A stretch of DNA of 37,070 nt, taken from contig JAFGMA010000189.1 of assembly GCA_016927835.1 (NCBI GenBank), forward strand, positions 1 through 37,070, read 5' to 3'. The stretch is from Candidatus Zhuqueibacterota bacterium. Lineage in GTDB: Bacteria > Zhuqueibacterota > Zhuqueibacteria > Thermofontimicrobiales > Sulfurfontimicrobiaceae. The translations under genes were made by a program, and so were the position numbers. Shown here one piece after another: positions 1 through 9,353 of the stretch. The stretch's first letter is position 1. The number at the start of each line of letters is the position of its first letter. The notes beneath the pieces are model-generated. The model was not told the origin of the DNA, did no database searches, and worked only from the letters and a program-made list of their open reading frames with translations.

Positions 1-11
1 ACAAATTAGTA

Positions 12-77
12 TTCCCTTAAGGGAAGCCAGTAACAATGCCCTTTTAGGGCTAAGCAAGCCACCGGCTATGCCGGTGG
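12..77. repeat. Three consecutive hairpins near the left edge
   Basis: Three inverted repeats lie within 66 bases. TTCCCTTAAGGGAA (12-25) is a perfect 14-bp palindrome. GCCC/GGGC (38-41 and 47-50) encloses TTTTA. CCACCGGC/GCCGGTGG (59-66 and 70-77) encloses TAT. None is followed by a T run, so ordinary intrinsic terminators are unlikely. Closely spaced subterminal hairpins without an ORF resemble the ends of IS200/IS605-type elements, but this is only a resemblance and no transposase is in view. The rest of 1-319 holds the promoter at 244-272 and nothing else I can support. Confidence 0.5.
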
Positions 78-243
78 TAATGACTCACAGGGTGTTTGAA
101 ATGCGAAGAAAGTTAAGCCGGTGTATGGAAAGCAGAACCCAAAGTTGTAATTCCCCTCATAGCGATTTCCAGACTCCCCTTTGAGAATTTAAGATTCAAA
201 CCGATCATAAATCAGAGGCTTTGCAATTAAGAGAAGAAATAGC

Positions 244-272
244 TTGACTTTTTACTGCCCACCAATTATATT
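244..272 (+). promoter_or_regulatory. Sigma70-type promoter of the ABC exporter genes
   Basis: TTGACT (244-249) and TATATT (267-272) are separated by exactly 17 bases, close to the consensus -35 and -10 hexamers. Transcription would start near 279-281, giving a leader of about 40 bases before the ATG at 320. Prediction by eye only. Confidence 0.6.
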
Positions 273-319
273 AATGACTCTTTTTTTAATTTTGCGAGCA
301 TTAACCAGCAAGTGAATCG

Positions 320-2098
320 ATGCAGCCAATTGCGAATAATGAAATTCGACTGAAAGACTACCTCTCCCGGTACAAATCTGAAATCACTTTCGGGGTGATT
401 TTTTCGCTTTTTGCAACAGTATTGTCATTCATATTCCCCAGGATACTCAGCCACGCCATTGACACGCTCAAGCTATTCGATAGCGGGATGCTTAAAAGCC
501 TCGACTCAACCCGGCTCCTGTATTTTGCAGGGCTCATAATCCTTGTCGCTGTGCTGGAAGGTGTCTTCCGTTTTGGCGCGCGCATGTTCATCATACGAAC
601 GTCGCGCAAGATCGAATATGACATCAGAAACCAGTATTTTGCCCGATTAATTCAACAGGATCAGGCATTTTTCCAGCGAAATCGCACCGGTGATCTGATG
701 GCGCGAGCAACGAACGATCTCAATGCCGTCAGGATGATGATCGGTCCGGGCATTCTCTATCCTGTCAATAGCCTCATCGTTTTCAGCGTCGGTCTGGCAT
801 TCATGCTGACGATAAATATAAAGCTGACCCTGCTGGCGCTCTCTCCCCTGGTCGTCATAACTATTTTTGTTTATAAGACAGCGTTCCTGATTCAGCGGAC
901 CTTTAAATCGATCCAGGAGAAATTTTCGGAGATCACCACGAAAACGCAGGAGAATATCTCGGGCATTCGGGTGATCAAGGGATATGTGCAGGAACAAAAC
1001 GAAATCGAAGACTTCGAATCGCTGAACCATGACTACATCCGGAAAAACATCTTGCTTGCAAAAATTCGCGGCTTTTTATGGAACGTCGTGATGATGCTAA
1101 GCGGAATAGGCATGCTCATCGTATTCTGGATTGGCGGTCGCGAAGTAATCCGCGGGGAAATTTCGCTGGGTGATTTCACCGCATTCACCGTTTACCTCGG
1201 CTTGTTGACCTGGCCCGTCATTTCGCTTGGGTGGGTGGTAACCCTGTTTGAACGCGGCAAAACATCGCTGAAGCGCATGAATGAAATTATGGCGCAACAG
1301 CCTGACATTTTCGACAAGGATGATACTCCGCCTGAAGAACAGGCGATTAGGGGCGAAATTGAATTCCGCGATGTATCTTTCAGCTATCCCGCCTCTCCGA
1401 ATCCGGTGCTCAATTATATCAATTTGAAAATCAAACAAGGACAGACTATCGCCATCGTCGGGCAGACAGGCGTCGGAAAAACAACGCTCGTAAACCTCAT
1501 ACCCAGGCTTATCGACGCCACCAGCGGAAAAATTTTGATCGATGGCGTGGACATTCAACAGATTCCCCTATCGACATTAAGACGCAACATCGGCTATGTA
1601 CCACAGGAAACGTTCCTTTTTTCCGATAGCATCAAAAATAATATTTCGCTAGGCGTGGATGAGCCAGACCAGGCGGACATCACCAACGCAGCTAATATTT
1701 CTCAGGTGCTAACTGATATCCAGGACTTTCCCGATGGATTCGAAACGCTACTCGGTGAACGTGGCATCAATTTGTCGGGCGGGCAAAAGCAGCGGACCGC
1801 AATTGCCCGGGCTATTATTCGCAAACCATCCATTCTCATTCTCGATGATGCGCTTTCTTCTGTCGATACCTATACCGAAGAGAAAATATTGAAGAAATTC
1901 AAAAATATAATGCACGAACGAACTTCAATTATCATTTCACATCGCATCTCGACCATCAGCGATGCCGATCTAATCGTTGTTCTGGATGATGGAAAAATAG
2001 CGGAACAGGGGAAGCATGATGAATTGTTAAAATTTAACGGAATTTATGCAGAGCTTTACCGGAAACAGCTTATCCAGGATTCACTGGCGAATATCTGA
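320..2098 (+). CDS. ABC exporter half-transporter, degenerate-site subunit
   Basis: Full-size (592 aa) type IV ABC exporter half: about six membrane helices in residues 20-310, then a nucleotide-binding domain. Walker A is GQTGVGKTT (381-389), the signature is LSGGQ (485-489), and the switch histidine lies in IISHRIST. The Walker B region reads ILDDALSS (D509-D510), with Asp where the catalytic Glu is expected. In known heterodimeric exporters (TM287/288, LmrCD, BmrCD) this marks the subunit carrying the degenerate ATP site. The next gene has the intact Glu, so the two probably form a heterodimer in the inner membrane. The substrate cannot be told; multidrug or lipid-like molecules are usual in the family. 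ATG at 320 has only a weak ribosome-binding site, and a good promoter lies at 244-272. Confidence 0.93.
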   Translation: MQPIANNEIRLKDYLSRYKSEITFGVIFSLFATVLSFIFPRILSHAIDTLKLFDSGMLKSLDSTRLLYFAGLIILVAVLEGVFRFGARMFIIRTSRKIEYDIRNQYFARLIQQDQAFFQRNRTGDLMARATNDLNAVRMMIGPGILYPVNSLIVFSVGLAFMLTINIKLTLLALSPLVVITIFVYKTAFLIQRTFKSIQEKFSEITTKTQENISGIRVIKGYVQEQNEIEDFESLNHDYIRKNILLAKIRGFLWNVVMMLSGIGMLIVFWIGGREVIRGEISLGDFTAFTVYLGLLTWPVISLGWVVTLFERGKTSLKRMNEIMAQQPDIFDKDDTPPEEQAIRGEIEFRDVSFSYPASPNPVLNYINLKIKQGQTIAIVGQTGVGKTTLVNLIPRLIDATSGKILIDGVDIQQIPLSTLRRNIGYVPQETFLFSDSIKNNISLGVDEPDQADITNAANISQVLTDIQDFPDGFETLLGERGINLSGGQKQRTAIARAIIRKPSILILDDALSSVDTYTEEKILKKFKNIMHERTSIIISHRISTISDADLIVVLDDGKIAEQGKHDELLKFNGIYAELYRKQLIQDSLANI

Positions 2099-2289
2099 TT
2101 TGAGCCTGATTTGATCTTGACCGGCTGGCATTCATCTTCACCTTTCGGATTACAGATATAAATCGGTTGCCCAATGCGAAAATTTGATATTAGCTTCAAA
2201 ATATGATACACGTCGCACCGAGAAGGCATAACTGGATTTTCCCAGCGCTCGTGTATCCCAATCGCCAGACCGAGTGATATCCGTGCCAA
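2056..2289 (-). CDS. Doubtful small ORF antisense in the gap between ABC genes
   Basis: A 77-codon ORF with a TTG start fills the 216-base gap between the two exporter genes and overlaps the end of the first. The encoded sequence looks more protein-like than most non-coding translations: it has balanced composition and a run such as FRIGQPIYICNPKGEDE. It has no visible Shine-Dalgarno and a stop just upstream at 2296-2298. I do not recognise the product. It could be a gene remnant, a real small protein or chance. Kept at low confidence because a gap this wide between obligate partner subunits is unusual. Confidence 0.2.
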   Translation of the reverse strand: MARISLGLAIGIHERWENPVMPSRCDVYHILKLISNFRIGQPIYICNPKGEDECQPVKIKSGSNQIFASESWISCFR

Positions 2290-2314
2290 TTCGATTCAAC
2301 CAGGGAGACACCTT

Positions 2315-4108
2315 TTGAATCAACACTTTGCAGAAGAAACGGTATTGGGAAAGGCATACGACAGCCGCTTGATCAAACGCCTGATTCCTTACATCCTGGC
2401 TTTCAAATATTATGTCGTCCTGGCAATTTTTTTATTGCTTATCAGTACATTGCTGCAACTGGCAGGACCCTATTTGATAAAAATAGGAATCGATCAATAC
2501 ATTGAACCGAAAAACTATAACGGATTAATTTTTATCATCGTGCTATTCGGGGCAGCCCTGGTGGGTCAGGCGATTGTCCGATTCTTTCAAATGATCGTTA
2601 TTGAATGGATCGGGCAGCAAATCATGTATAAATTACGCATGCAAATTTTCTCTCACCTCCAGAGTTTGCCGCTCTCCTATTTCGATACCAATCCCGTAGG
2701 AAGGCTGGTAACGCGGGTTACCACTGATGTCGATACGCTCAACGAATTATTCACAGGCGGTTTTGTTGCAATTTTTGGCGACATCTTCACGCTTGTGGGT
2801 ATTGTAATTGTACTATTTAGTTTGAATTGGAAACTTGCGCTCCTCATCCTGCTCATATTACCGATATTGGCTTACGTTACGTTTTTAATCCGAACGCGTC
2901 TACGAAACAGTTTCCGCCAGATCCGGATCCGAATCGCGAAGATCAATGCCTTTTTGCAGGAAAATATCACGGGTATGTCCATCATTCAGTTATTCAATCG
3001 AGCAGAGAAAAATTTCCTCCAGTTTGATGAACTCAACCGATCACATCTGGATGCCTATTTAAAGACAATTTTTTATTTCTCGCTGTTTTTCCCGGTGATG
3101 CAGTTGATGCTCTCCGTCTCAATTGGCTTGATTATTTGGCAGGGTGGGATTCAGGTCATCGAAAAAGGCCTCACTTTTGGCGCTCTGGTGGCTTTCATCC
3201 AATATGCACAACAATTTTTTCGACCTCTGAGTGATCTTGCCGAGAAATATAACATTATGCAGGCAGCCATGGCTGCGTCCGAGCGGATATTCAAATTGTT
3301 GGATGAAAAAAATCCGATTCACAATCCGGCAAATCCTGTATCGCTGGAAAAAATTGCCGGCGAAATCGAATTCAAAAATGTCTGCTTTTCATATACCGGG
3401 ACTACTGAGGATGATCGGAATTATGTTTTGAAGAACATCAGCTTTTCTGTGAAGCCGGGAGAAAAAATAGCCATCGTCGGTGCTACCGGCGCCGGCAAAT
3501 CGACGATCATCAATCTACTCGCCAGATTTTATGACGTGACCTACGGCGAAATTCTGCTGGATGGCGTGAATATCAAAAATCTCAGTCTGGAACAATTAAG
3601 AGGCAATATCGGCATCGTGTTGCAGGATGTCTTTATCTTCGCCGGAACACTGGGCGATAATATCCGCCTGGGCAACCGGTCGATCTCGCAAAATGAAATT
3701 GAACGAGCAGCCAAAACGGTTCACATTCATCCGTTTATCGCCAAATTTTCTGATGGGTACGAGCACAACGTCACCGAACGCGGCAGTACCCTTTCATCCG
3801 GGCAGAAGCAGTTGCTTTCTTTCGCGCGTGCACTGGCATACGATCCTGCAATACTTGTGCTCGATGAGGCGACTTCGAGCGTCGATTCCGAAACCGAACT
3901 GCTCATTCAGGATGCATTGCGCCAATTGATGCAAAACAGAACGTCGATTATTATCGCTCATCGGCTTTCGACAATCCAGAATGCGGATCGCATCATCGTT
4001 CTCCACAAAGGAGAAATCCGTGAAATTGGTCCTCACGACCAGCTTCTGCTGCAAAGCAGCATCTATAAACGATTATACGAACTTCAATATAAAAACGCTG
4101 CCGAATAA
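2315..4108 (+). CDS. ABC exporter half-transporter, catalytic-site subunit
   Basis: 597-aa ABC exporter half with about six membrane helices (residues 25-320) and a C-terminal ATPase. Walker A is GATGAGKST (389-397), the signature is LSSGQ (493-497) instead of LSGGQ, Walker B is ILVLDEATSS (D517, E518), and the switch His is in IIAHRLST. The intact Walker B Glu together with the altered signature complements the Asp-for-Glu change of the upstream partner, as in TM287/TM288. One ATP site should therefore be hydrolytic and the other degenerate. The start is TTG at 2315, with GGGAG at 2303-2307 seven bases upstream. The next Met codon is far inside the protein, so TTG is favoured. Located in the inner membrane with the product of 320-2098. 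Confidence 0.93.
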   Translation: MNQHFAEETVLGKAYDSRLIKRLIPYILAFKYYVVLAIFLLLISTLLQLAGPYLIKIGIDQYIEPKNYNGLIFIIVLFGAALVGQAIVRFFQMIVIEWIGQQIMYKLRMQIFSHLQSLPLSYFDTNPVGRLVTRVTTDVDTLNELFTGGFVAIFGDIFTLVGIVIVLFSLNWKLALLILLILPILAYVTFLIRTRLRNSFRQIRIRIAKINAFLQENITGMSIIQLFNRAEKNFLQFDELNRSHLDAYLKTIFYFSLFFPVMQLMLSVSIGLIIWQGGIQVIEKGLTFGALVAFIQYAQQFFRPLSDLAEKYNIMQAAMAASERIFKLLDEKNPIHNPANPVSLEKIAGEIEFKNVCFSYTGTTEDDRNYVLKNISFSVKPGEKIAIVGATGAGKSTIINLLARFYDVTYGEILLDGVNIKNLSLEQLRGNIGIVLQDVFIFAGTLGDNIRLGNRSISQNEIERAAKTVHIHPFIAKFSDGYEHNVTERGSTLSSGQKQLLSFARALAYDPAILVLDEATSSVDSETELLIQDALRQLMQNRTSIIIAHRLSTIQNADRIIVLHKGEIREIGPHDQLLLQSSIYKRLYELQYKNAAE

Positions 4109-4495
4109 TAGGCTGACTACCAATTTCAATCGTGCTGCTTTTAATCACATTTCGTCCATTTAGAAGCCGGCAAATATCTCATAAATTCTTTTCAAATACT
4201 CTGACAAGCCGGAACTAAAGAAATACAAATTCGTTAGCTTCAATAAGAATCGCAGCGCATAGGCAGAAAATCTTATCTTTATTTATACACTAACGGGAAT
4301 GATTATGATGCAAAATCATCACCGTCCTGTTCAAGCTTCACCGCGCTTCAATCCAAACATCCGGGTGCGTTTTGGTGCATTGCACAATGCCAACGCTTCC
4401 CCGGCTTCGGCGAAAAAATCAGCATCAGATGCAAAACGAGCCGTCTGCCTTGACGTCAAAACATACCGTCGCTATTCAATCCATACACTCGTACA

Positions 4496-4523
4496 TTGCG
4501 TAAAGCTTTAAAACGGATACAAT
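4496..4523 (+). promoter_or_regulatory. Possible aconitase promoter
   Basis: TTGCGT (4496-4501) and TACAAT (4518-4523) are spaced by 16 bases. The -10 is good and the -35 moderate. The predicted leader is about 50 bases. Tentative. Confidence 0.35.
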
Positions 4524-4566
4524 TTGAATAGCGCTTTTATATCTTCAATTAACAACTGATAACCTG

Positions 4567-4572
4567 AGGAGG
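4567..4572 (+). promoter_or_regulatory. Shine-Dalgarno that decides the aconitase start
   Basis: AGGAGG lies only one base before the ATG at 4574 but ten bases before the in-frame ATG at 4583. The second ATG is therefore the probable start. Confidence 0.7.
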
Positions 4573-4582
4573 GATGAATTTT

Positions 4583-6508
4583 ATGGGACAAAATCTGGCG
4601 CAGAAAATTTTATCCACGCACCTTGTCTCGGGCGAAATGTCGCTCGGAAAAGAAATAGCGATCAGAATCGATCAAACGTTGACGCAGGATGCAACCGGCA
4701 CAATGGCATATCTGCAATTCGAAGCCATGGGCATTCCCAAAGTGAGAACGAAGCTTTCGGTGAGCTATGTTGATCACAATACACTTCAATCCGGTTTCGA
4801 GAATGCGGACGATCATCTTTTCCTGCAATCGGTCGCCTCTAAATACGGCATCTATTTTTCAAAGCCGGGAAACGGCATTTGCCATCAGGTTAATCTCGAA
4901 CGATTCGGCGTTCCGGGAAGAACACTGCTGGGTTCAGACAGTCATACACCCACAGGCGGCGGTCTGGGGATGATTGCGATTGGCGCCGGCGGATTGGATG
5001 TTGCGGTTGCCATGGGCGGTGGACCTTTTTATTTGACAATGCCCGAAATTGTTCTGGTGAAGCTAATCGGGAAGCTCCGTCCCTGGGTATCCGCAAAAGA
5101 TGTGATCCTTGAATTGCTGAAGCGTCTCACGGTGAAAGGTGGCGTCAAAAAAATCATCGAATATGGCGGTCCCGGCGCAAAATCGCTTTCAGTGCCCGAG
5201 CGGGCAACGATCACCAATATGGGGGCGGAATTGGGCGCAACGACCTCAATTTTTCCAAGCGATGACGTGACATTGGAATTCCTGAAGGCGCAAAAGCGGG
5301 AATCGGATTGGCAACGACTCGAAGCTGATCCCGACGCCACCTACGATCACACCATCGAAATCGATCTTTCGACGCTGGAGCCACTTGCTGCTCAACCACA
5401 TAGCCCGGATAATATCTGCGCTGTCTCAAAATTAGTCGGCACAAAGGTGCATCAAGTTGTCATCGGAAGTTGCACCAATTCATCATACAAAGACATGATG
5501 ACGGTTGCCGGAATGTTGAAAGGCAAGACCGTACACCCCGAAGTCAGCCTCGGGATTGCACCCGGTTCGCGCCAGGTTTTGGAAATGATCGCGCGCAACG
5601 GCGCATTGGCAGACATGGTTAAAGCCGGCGCTCGCATCCTCGAAACCGCCTGTGGTCCGTGTATCGGTATGGGACAGGCTCCGCCCTCCGATGGCGTGAC
5701 TGTGCGGACTTTCAACCGCAACTTTCTGGGTCGCAGCGGAACAAAATCCGGCATGGTATACCTCGTCAGCCCGGAAGTGGCGGCAGCCGCCGCTATCACC
5801 GGCGTTTTCACCGATCCGAGAACGCTGGGTACTCCGCCCGCAGTCGATGTTCCAAAGGAATTTTTAATCGATGACAGCATGGTACTGCCACCATCGTATG
5901 AACCGGACTCTGTGAAAGTTATTCGCGGACCCAACATCAAACCGCTACCATTGAATAAACCACTGCCGGATTCACTTGAAGGGCAAATCCTGCTGAAAGT
6001 GGAAGACAATATCACAACCGACCATATCATGCCGGCAGGTGCTAAAATTCTGCCACTGAGATCGAATATTCCCGCGATTTCAGAGCATGTGTTCGAGGTC
6101 GTCGATGCATCGTTTGCGCAGCGAGCCAAAGCTAGTAGCGGTGGCTTCATCGTCGGCGGCGAAAATTACGGACAGGGATCCAGTCGGGAGCATGCCGCAC
6201 TCGCGCCCATGTACCTGGGCATAAAATTTGTACTCACGAAATCCTTCGCCCGAATTCACCAGGCAAATCTGATCAATTTTGGGATCATTCCGCTTTCATT
6301 TGAGAAACCGGAGGATTATTCAAGGCTTGAACAGGGAGATCGACTGAAAATTGAAAATGTGCGCCAGGCGATAAAATCCAATCAGCCCCTTGTTATTCAA
6401 AATTTGACTCAAAAGACATCCATCAAAGCGATTTATTCGCTTTCAGAGCGGCAACGCGAGATTATTCTGCAAGGCGGACTATTGAATTACACTAAAAATA
6501 ATCAATAA
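4583..6508 (+). CDS. Aconitate hydratase, Aquifex-type
   Basis: Interconverts citrate and isocitrate through cis-aconitate in the TCA cycle (cytoplasm). The length of 641 aa fits the shorter Aquifex-type aconitase family rather than the roughly 890-aa AcnA/AcnB. The three [4Fe-4S] ligands are visible: Cys297 in IGSCTNSS, and Cys357 and Cys360 in TACGPCIG. Earlier motifs include LGSDSHTPTGGGLGM, and the C-terminal swivel domain carries GGENYGQGSSREHAAL. I chose ATG 4583 over 4574 because of the spacing from AGGAGG at 4567-4572. A homoaconitase or isopropylmalate isomerase is less likely, because the large and swivel domains are fused and the swivel motif is aconitase-like. A ferredoxin gene follows 180 bases downstream. 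Confidence 0.93.
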   Translation: MGQNLAQKILSTHLVSGEMSLGKEIAIRIDQTLTQDATGTMAYLQFEAMGIPKVRTKLSVSYVDHNTLQSGFENADDHLFLQSVASKYGIYFSKPGNGICHQVNLERFGVPGRTLLGSDSHTPTGGGLGMIAIGAGGLDVAVAMGGGPFYLTMPEIVLVKLIGKLRPWVSAKDVILELLKRLTVKGGVKKIIEYGGPGAKSLSVPERATITNMGAELGATTSIFPSDDVTLEFLKAQKRESDWQRLEADPDATYDHTIEIDLSTLEPLAAQPHSPDNICAVSKLVGTKVHQVVIGSCTNSSYKDMMTVAGMLKGKTVHPEVSLGIAPGSRQVLEMIARNGALADMVKAGARILETACGPCIGMGQAPPSDGVTVRTFNRNFLGRSGTKSGMVYLVSPEVAAAAAITGVFTDPRTLGTPPAVDVPKEFLIDDSMVLPPSYEPDSVKVIRGPNIKPLPLNKPLPDSLEGQILLKVEDNITTDHIMPAGAKILPLRSNIPAISEHVFEVVDASFAQRAKASSGGFIVGGENYGQGSSREHAALAPMYLGIKFVLTKSFARIHQANLINFGIIPLSFEKPEDYSRLEQGDRLKIENVRQAIKSNQPLVIQNLTQKTSIKAIYSLSERQREIILQGGLLNYTKNNQ

Positions 6509-6688
6509 TTGGTTGCCCAGATTACCGATGCTGCAAAATTTGCTTCGTATTTTGACTGGAACCAAGTTACAGGCTAAATCGTTAGAAGCAAAATAGCGCG
6601 CACGTTGAGGCAGAATATGATTTGAAAACCATATTTTAACTTACTTTTAATTAATTAGTTAGAGTTAACTCAATCTGGAGGAATTCAA

Positions 6689-6877
6689 ATGGCAATGCAA
6701 ATAACGGAAGATTGCATCAATTGTGGATCCTGCGAACCCGAATGCCCTGTTAACGCAATCACAGAGGGCGATGATATCTTTATCATTGATGCCGAAGCAT
6801 GTGTTGAATGCGAGGGATACCATGATGAACCTGCTTGCGCAGACGTATGCCCCGTCGAATGCATCATAAAAGCCTGA
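6689..6877 (+). CDS. 2[4Fe-4S] ferredoxin, Alvin/YfhL type
   Basis: A 62-aa electron carrier with two cluster-binding motifs. The first is C9-x2-C12-x2-C15-x3-C19-P. The second is C38-x2-C41-x8-C50-x3-C54-P, followed by a ninth cysteine, C58. The eight-residue loop between C41 and C50 and the extra cysteine are features of the Allochromatium vinosum (Alvin) and YfhL group, whose clusters have unusually low and split potentials. Clostridial ferredoxins have a tight second motif instead. GGAGG at 6677-6681 is well placed before the ATG. The partner enzyme is not evident. Aconitase upstream suggests central metabolism, but the 180-base gap means co-transcription is not certain. Confidence 0.93.
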   Translation: MAMQITEDCINCGSCEPECPVNAITEGDDIFIIDAEACVECEGYHDEPACADVCPVECIIKA

Positions 6878-6999
6878 TGGATATCATCCCTGATATGCCT
6901 GTTTTCAGGAAGTATTTATGGAGGTGGGATTAATCCCGACAAGCCAACTCAAATCTGCCAATCAGCAAAATTTTGCAGATTTAAAGCTGACGGGATTAA

Positions 7000-7271
7000 G
7001 GAGGTGGGATTGAGACTGAACGCATACAAACCCCTTATTGATTTCGAGAAAAATTTACAGGGAAAAAACAGCTTTCTCACCTTCTGATGGCTTGACGCCT
7101 GGAAGTAAGATTGTCAAATAAATATTGAGCTGCGATTTCATGGACGGGTTAAGCATACGGTTCCTCTCATAGTTTTAATTATGAAGCGTTTAAACGCAAA
7201 TGTTTTTCGAAACGCCTGACAAAATTTATCCCGACCACTGAAAATTGCGTAGCTCATATTATCCCACCTCC
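7000..7271. repeat. Candidate small element bounded by 11-bp inverted repeats
   Basis: GGAGGTGGGAT (7000-7010) and its exact reverse complement (7261-7271) bound 272 bases. A further direct copy of the same 11-mer lies 80 bases to the left (6920-6930). No transposase is encoded. Target-site duplications are not obvious. MITE-like by form only. Confidence 0.4.
7055..7156 (-). CDS. Doubtful 33-codon ORF inside the repeat element
   Basis: ATG at 7156 is preceded by a purine-rich GAGAGGAA that could act as a ribosome-binding site. The 33-aa product has a hydrophobic core (LNIYLTILLPG) and ends at TAA, 7055-7057. I do not recognise it. It lies wholly between the inverted copies of GGAGGTGGGAT and could be a small protein, the trimmed start of a lost gene, or chance. 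Confidence 0.15.
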   Translation of the reverse strand: MLNPSMKSQLNIYLTILLPGVKPSEGEKAVFSL

Positions 7272-7296
7272 TGTAATTAGTTGACGTTTAGATATG

Positions 7297-7328
7297 CGGT
7301 AAGATGTGAATAGCATTGCATCTTACCG
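7297..7328. promoter_or_regulatory. Leader hairpin before the S55-like gene
   Basis: CGGTAAGATG (7297-7306) pairs perfectly with CATCTTACCG (7319-7328) around a 12-base loop. Flanking bases can extend the stem slightly. It ends 30 bases before the ATG at 7359 and is followed by a T-rich run (TATTCTTATTTT). It could be a terminator for upstream transcription or a hairpin in the leader of the next gene. Confidence 0.45.
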
Positions 7329-7358
7329 TATTCTTATTTTACCTCTCGAGCTAATCTT

Positions 7359-9194
7359 ATGAAATTTAAAAAATTACTTACGTTACCTCTGTTCTTTATT
7401 TTGGCGCACACTATTGCCCACGGCGAATCTCCGGCAATTATGCCGCTCTCCGAAATCAAGCCTGGAATGAAGGGAATCTGCAAGACAATATTCGAAGGTC
7501 CGAAAATCGAGGAATTCAACGTTGAAGTCATCGAACTGATGCGTAATATTGTGCCCCATTCAGATGTACTTCTGGTGCGACTTTCAGGACCCAATGTTGA
7601 TAAAACCGGCGTGGTTTCGGGCATGAGCGGCAGCCCGGTTTACATCGATGGAAAACTCGCCGGTGCACTGTGCTATCGCTTCGGTGTCTTTCAGAAAGAA
7701 CCCCTAGGAGGGGTGATGCCTATCGAACAAATGCTCGATCTGATTGATAAAGAAAAGTACTATGAGCACGAACGGCTTGCGGTTAAAAGCGCACCCAATT
7801 TTCCGCTTCAGGCTGCCTTGCTCCATGAAGAGCGTGGCTCCGAAACGGCATTGATCAATTGGACGCTTCAAAATGTGTCTGCACCAGTTTATAATCCTCA
7901 ATTATCCCCGATCAAAATCCCGCTCATGTTTTCGGGATTCCACCCGCGAATCGTCGAAAACCATAAATCGCTTTTTGAACGCTACGGATTCCAGGTTATC
8001 ACAGGAAGTTCTTCCACGGGAATACCCGAAGAACGCGCCGCACCGATGCTGCAGCCCGGAAGCGCGATCTCCGGCGTTCTGGTCGATGGCGATTTGAGCG
8101 TCACTGCTACCGGAACGGTAACATATCGCAATGGGAATGAAATATTGGCATTCGGGCATCCTTTCCTGGGCTATGGTCCGATCAACCTGCCGATGGCACA
8201 TTCGAAAATTCTGACAACCATGTCAAGTTTGTATTATTCATATAAAATGGCAGAAGTGACCGAAATCCTGGGCGTATTTCACCAGGATCGGCATCCTGGC
8301 GTCATGGGAATCATCGGAGAAAAAGCGGACATGTTTCCGGTGACGGTCAATTATCAAAGCCCTTTCGGAGCGGCGCAAACGTTCAGCTTCACTGTGGCAA
8401 AAGACCGATCTGTGCATTCCTTCACACCAATACTGTTGTGGATGGGTTTGTTGAGCGTGATGGAATCAGCAAGAATGAGTCAAAGCGATTATCATACATA
8501 CCTGACCGGTGAGATCGGGATAAAAGATCATGATGCAATTAAATTTGACGATTTCTATGGCGGCGGATTCAACGAAGATGATATTTCTCAATCGACGCTC
8601 AACGTCGTCCTGAAAGCCGCAGCGGTTCTGCTCAATCAATTTAAAACACCCGATATCCAATACATCACACTCAATTATGATTGCAAACCCGGGAAAAAAG
8701 CAGCGGAAATAACCCATGTCTGGTACGATCAATCGAATGTGAAACCCGGAGATATCGTCAATTTATTGATCTTTGTTCAGCCGCACCAATGCGAACCGGT
8801 TAAAATTTCGCACAAATTCAGAATTCCCGATAAAATCGAGACCGGCAGATTTTCCTTGTTTGTCGGCAGTCGCGATTACGTCGATAGACTTGAACAACGC
8901 CTGGCGCCTGGCAGATTCAATCCTCAAAATCTCGATCAACTCATCGAGCTATTGAATCAAAAACGCAAGAACAACTCGCTCATTATCCAACTCCGACAGG
9001 TTGCCCCGGGAACCATTTTGAAGGGTCAGGAATTCACTTCTCTTCCGCCATCGATATTGATGATTATGGATTCGAAAAAAACGTCGGATAAAATGAATGT
9101 GCTCAGAGATCAACTCGTCGAAGAGGTATCTTTGCCAATGGAATGGATGCTAAACGATGGGAAAATGATCCCGTTACTTATTCGAGAGAAATAG
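7359..9194 (+). CDS. Exported SpoIVB-like S55 peptidase-domain protein
   Basis: A 611-aa protein with an N-terminal signal peptide (hydrophobic residues about 6-20). It carries the S55 hallmark GMSGSPV (88-94, Ser90 the likely nucleophile by analogy with GDSGG) and, further on, a GTVTY...LAFGHP segment with His267. In Bacillus SpoIVB the catalytic His comes before the Ser; here the Ser motif is first. The rest (about 350-611) is beta-rich and unassigned. Family members outside Firmicutes are known mainly as predicted proteins, so the substrate is unknown. The cell location should be periplasm or envelope. The exported beta-propeller gene follows 159 bases downstream on the same strand and may share transcription. 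A hairpin precedes the gene. Proteolytic activity is inferred, not shown. Confidence 0.75.
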   Translation: MKFKKLLTLPLFFILAHTIAHGESPAIMPLSEIKPGMKGICKTIFEGPKIEEFNVEVIELMRNIVPHSDVLLVRLSGPNVDKTGVVSGMSGSPVYIDGKLAGALCYRFGVFQKEPLGGVMPIEQMLDLIDKEKYYEHERLAVKSAPNFPLQAALLHEERGSETALINWTLQNVSAPVYNPQLSPIKIPLMFSGFHPRIVENHKSLFERYGFQVITGSSSTGIPEERAAPMLQPGSAISGVLVDGDLSVTATGTVTYRNGNEILAFGHPFLGYGPINLPMAHSKILTTMSSLYYSYKMAEVTEILGVFHQDRHPGVMGIIGEKADMFPVTVNYQSPFGAAQTFSFTVAKDRSVHSFTPILLWMGLLSVMESARMSQSDYHTYLTGEIGIKDHDAIKFDDFYGGGFNEDDISQSTLNVVLKAAAVLLNQFKTPDIQYITLNYDCKPGKKAAEITHVWYDQSNVKPGDIVNLLIFVQPHQCEPVKISHKFRIPDKIETGRFSLFVGSRDYVDRLEQRLAPGRFNPQNLDQLIELLNQKRKNNSLIIQLRQVAPGTILKGQEFTSLPPSILMIMDSKKTSDKMNVLRDQLVEEVSLPMEWMLNDGKMIPLLIREK

Positions 9195-9353
9195 TGAAGC
9201 CCGGGCTGGCTTCGTTGGTACAAGGCAATTGCAGCCCGGTACGGTTTCGGTGCATGATTGATTCCGCAGCGCTGATAACATCTGCTCCATAGATGTTGAT
9301 GGCTGCAAACAGCGGAAAGCCAAATCAAACCTATCTTGATAACCGGAGGTCAA

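Larger units (their letters stand above)
4109..4582. other. Gap before aconitase
   Basis: This 474-base stretch has no convincing gene. A 70-codon frame at 4299-4511 is rich in His, Arg, Ala and Ser, has no good ribosome-binding site and looks like chance. A possible promoter sits at 4496-4523, and a strong Shine-Dalgarno AGGAGG at 4567-4572 serves the aconitase gene. Nothing else is supported. Confidence 0.6.
6878..7358. other. Repeat-rich gap
   Basis: 481 bases without a convincing gene. GGAGGTGGGAT occurs at 6920-6930 and 7000-7010 and, inverted, at 7261-7271. TTAATCCCG (6930-6938) and CGGGATTAA (6991-6999) form an inverted pair enclosing AAATCTGC/GCAGATTT (6951-6958 and 6975-6982). A separate 10-bp hairpin lies at 7297-7328. 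Two tiny frames, 6918-7013 (+, 31 aa) and 7055-7156 (-, 33 aa), both have a purine-rich run before ATG but are too short to judge. The layout suggests one or more small non-autonomous repeat elements. Confidence 0.55.
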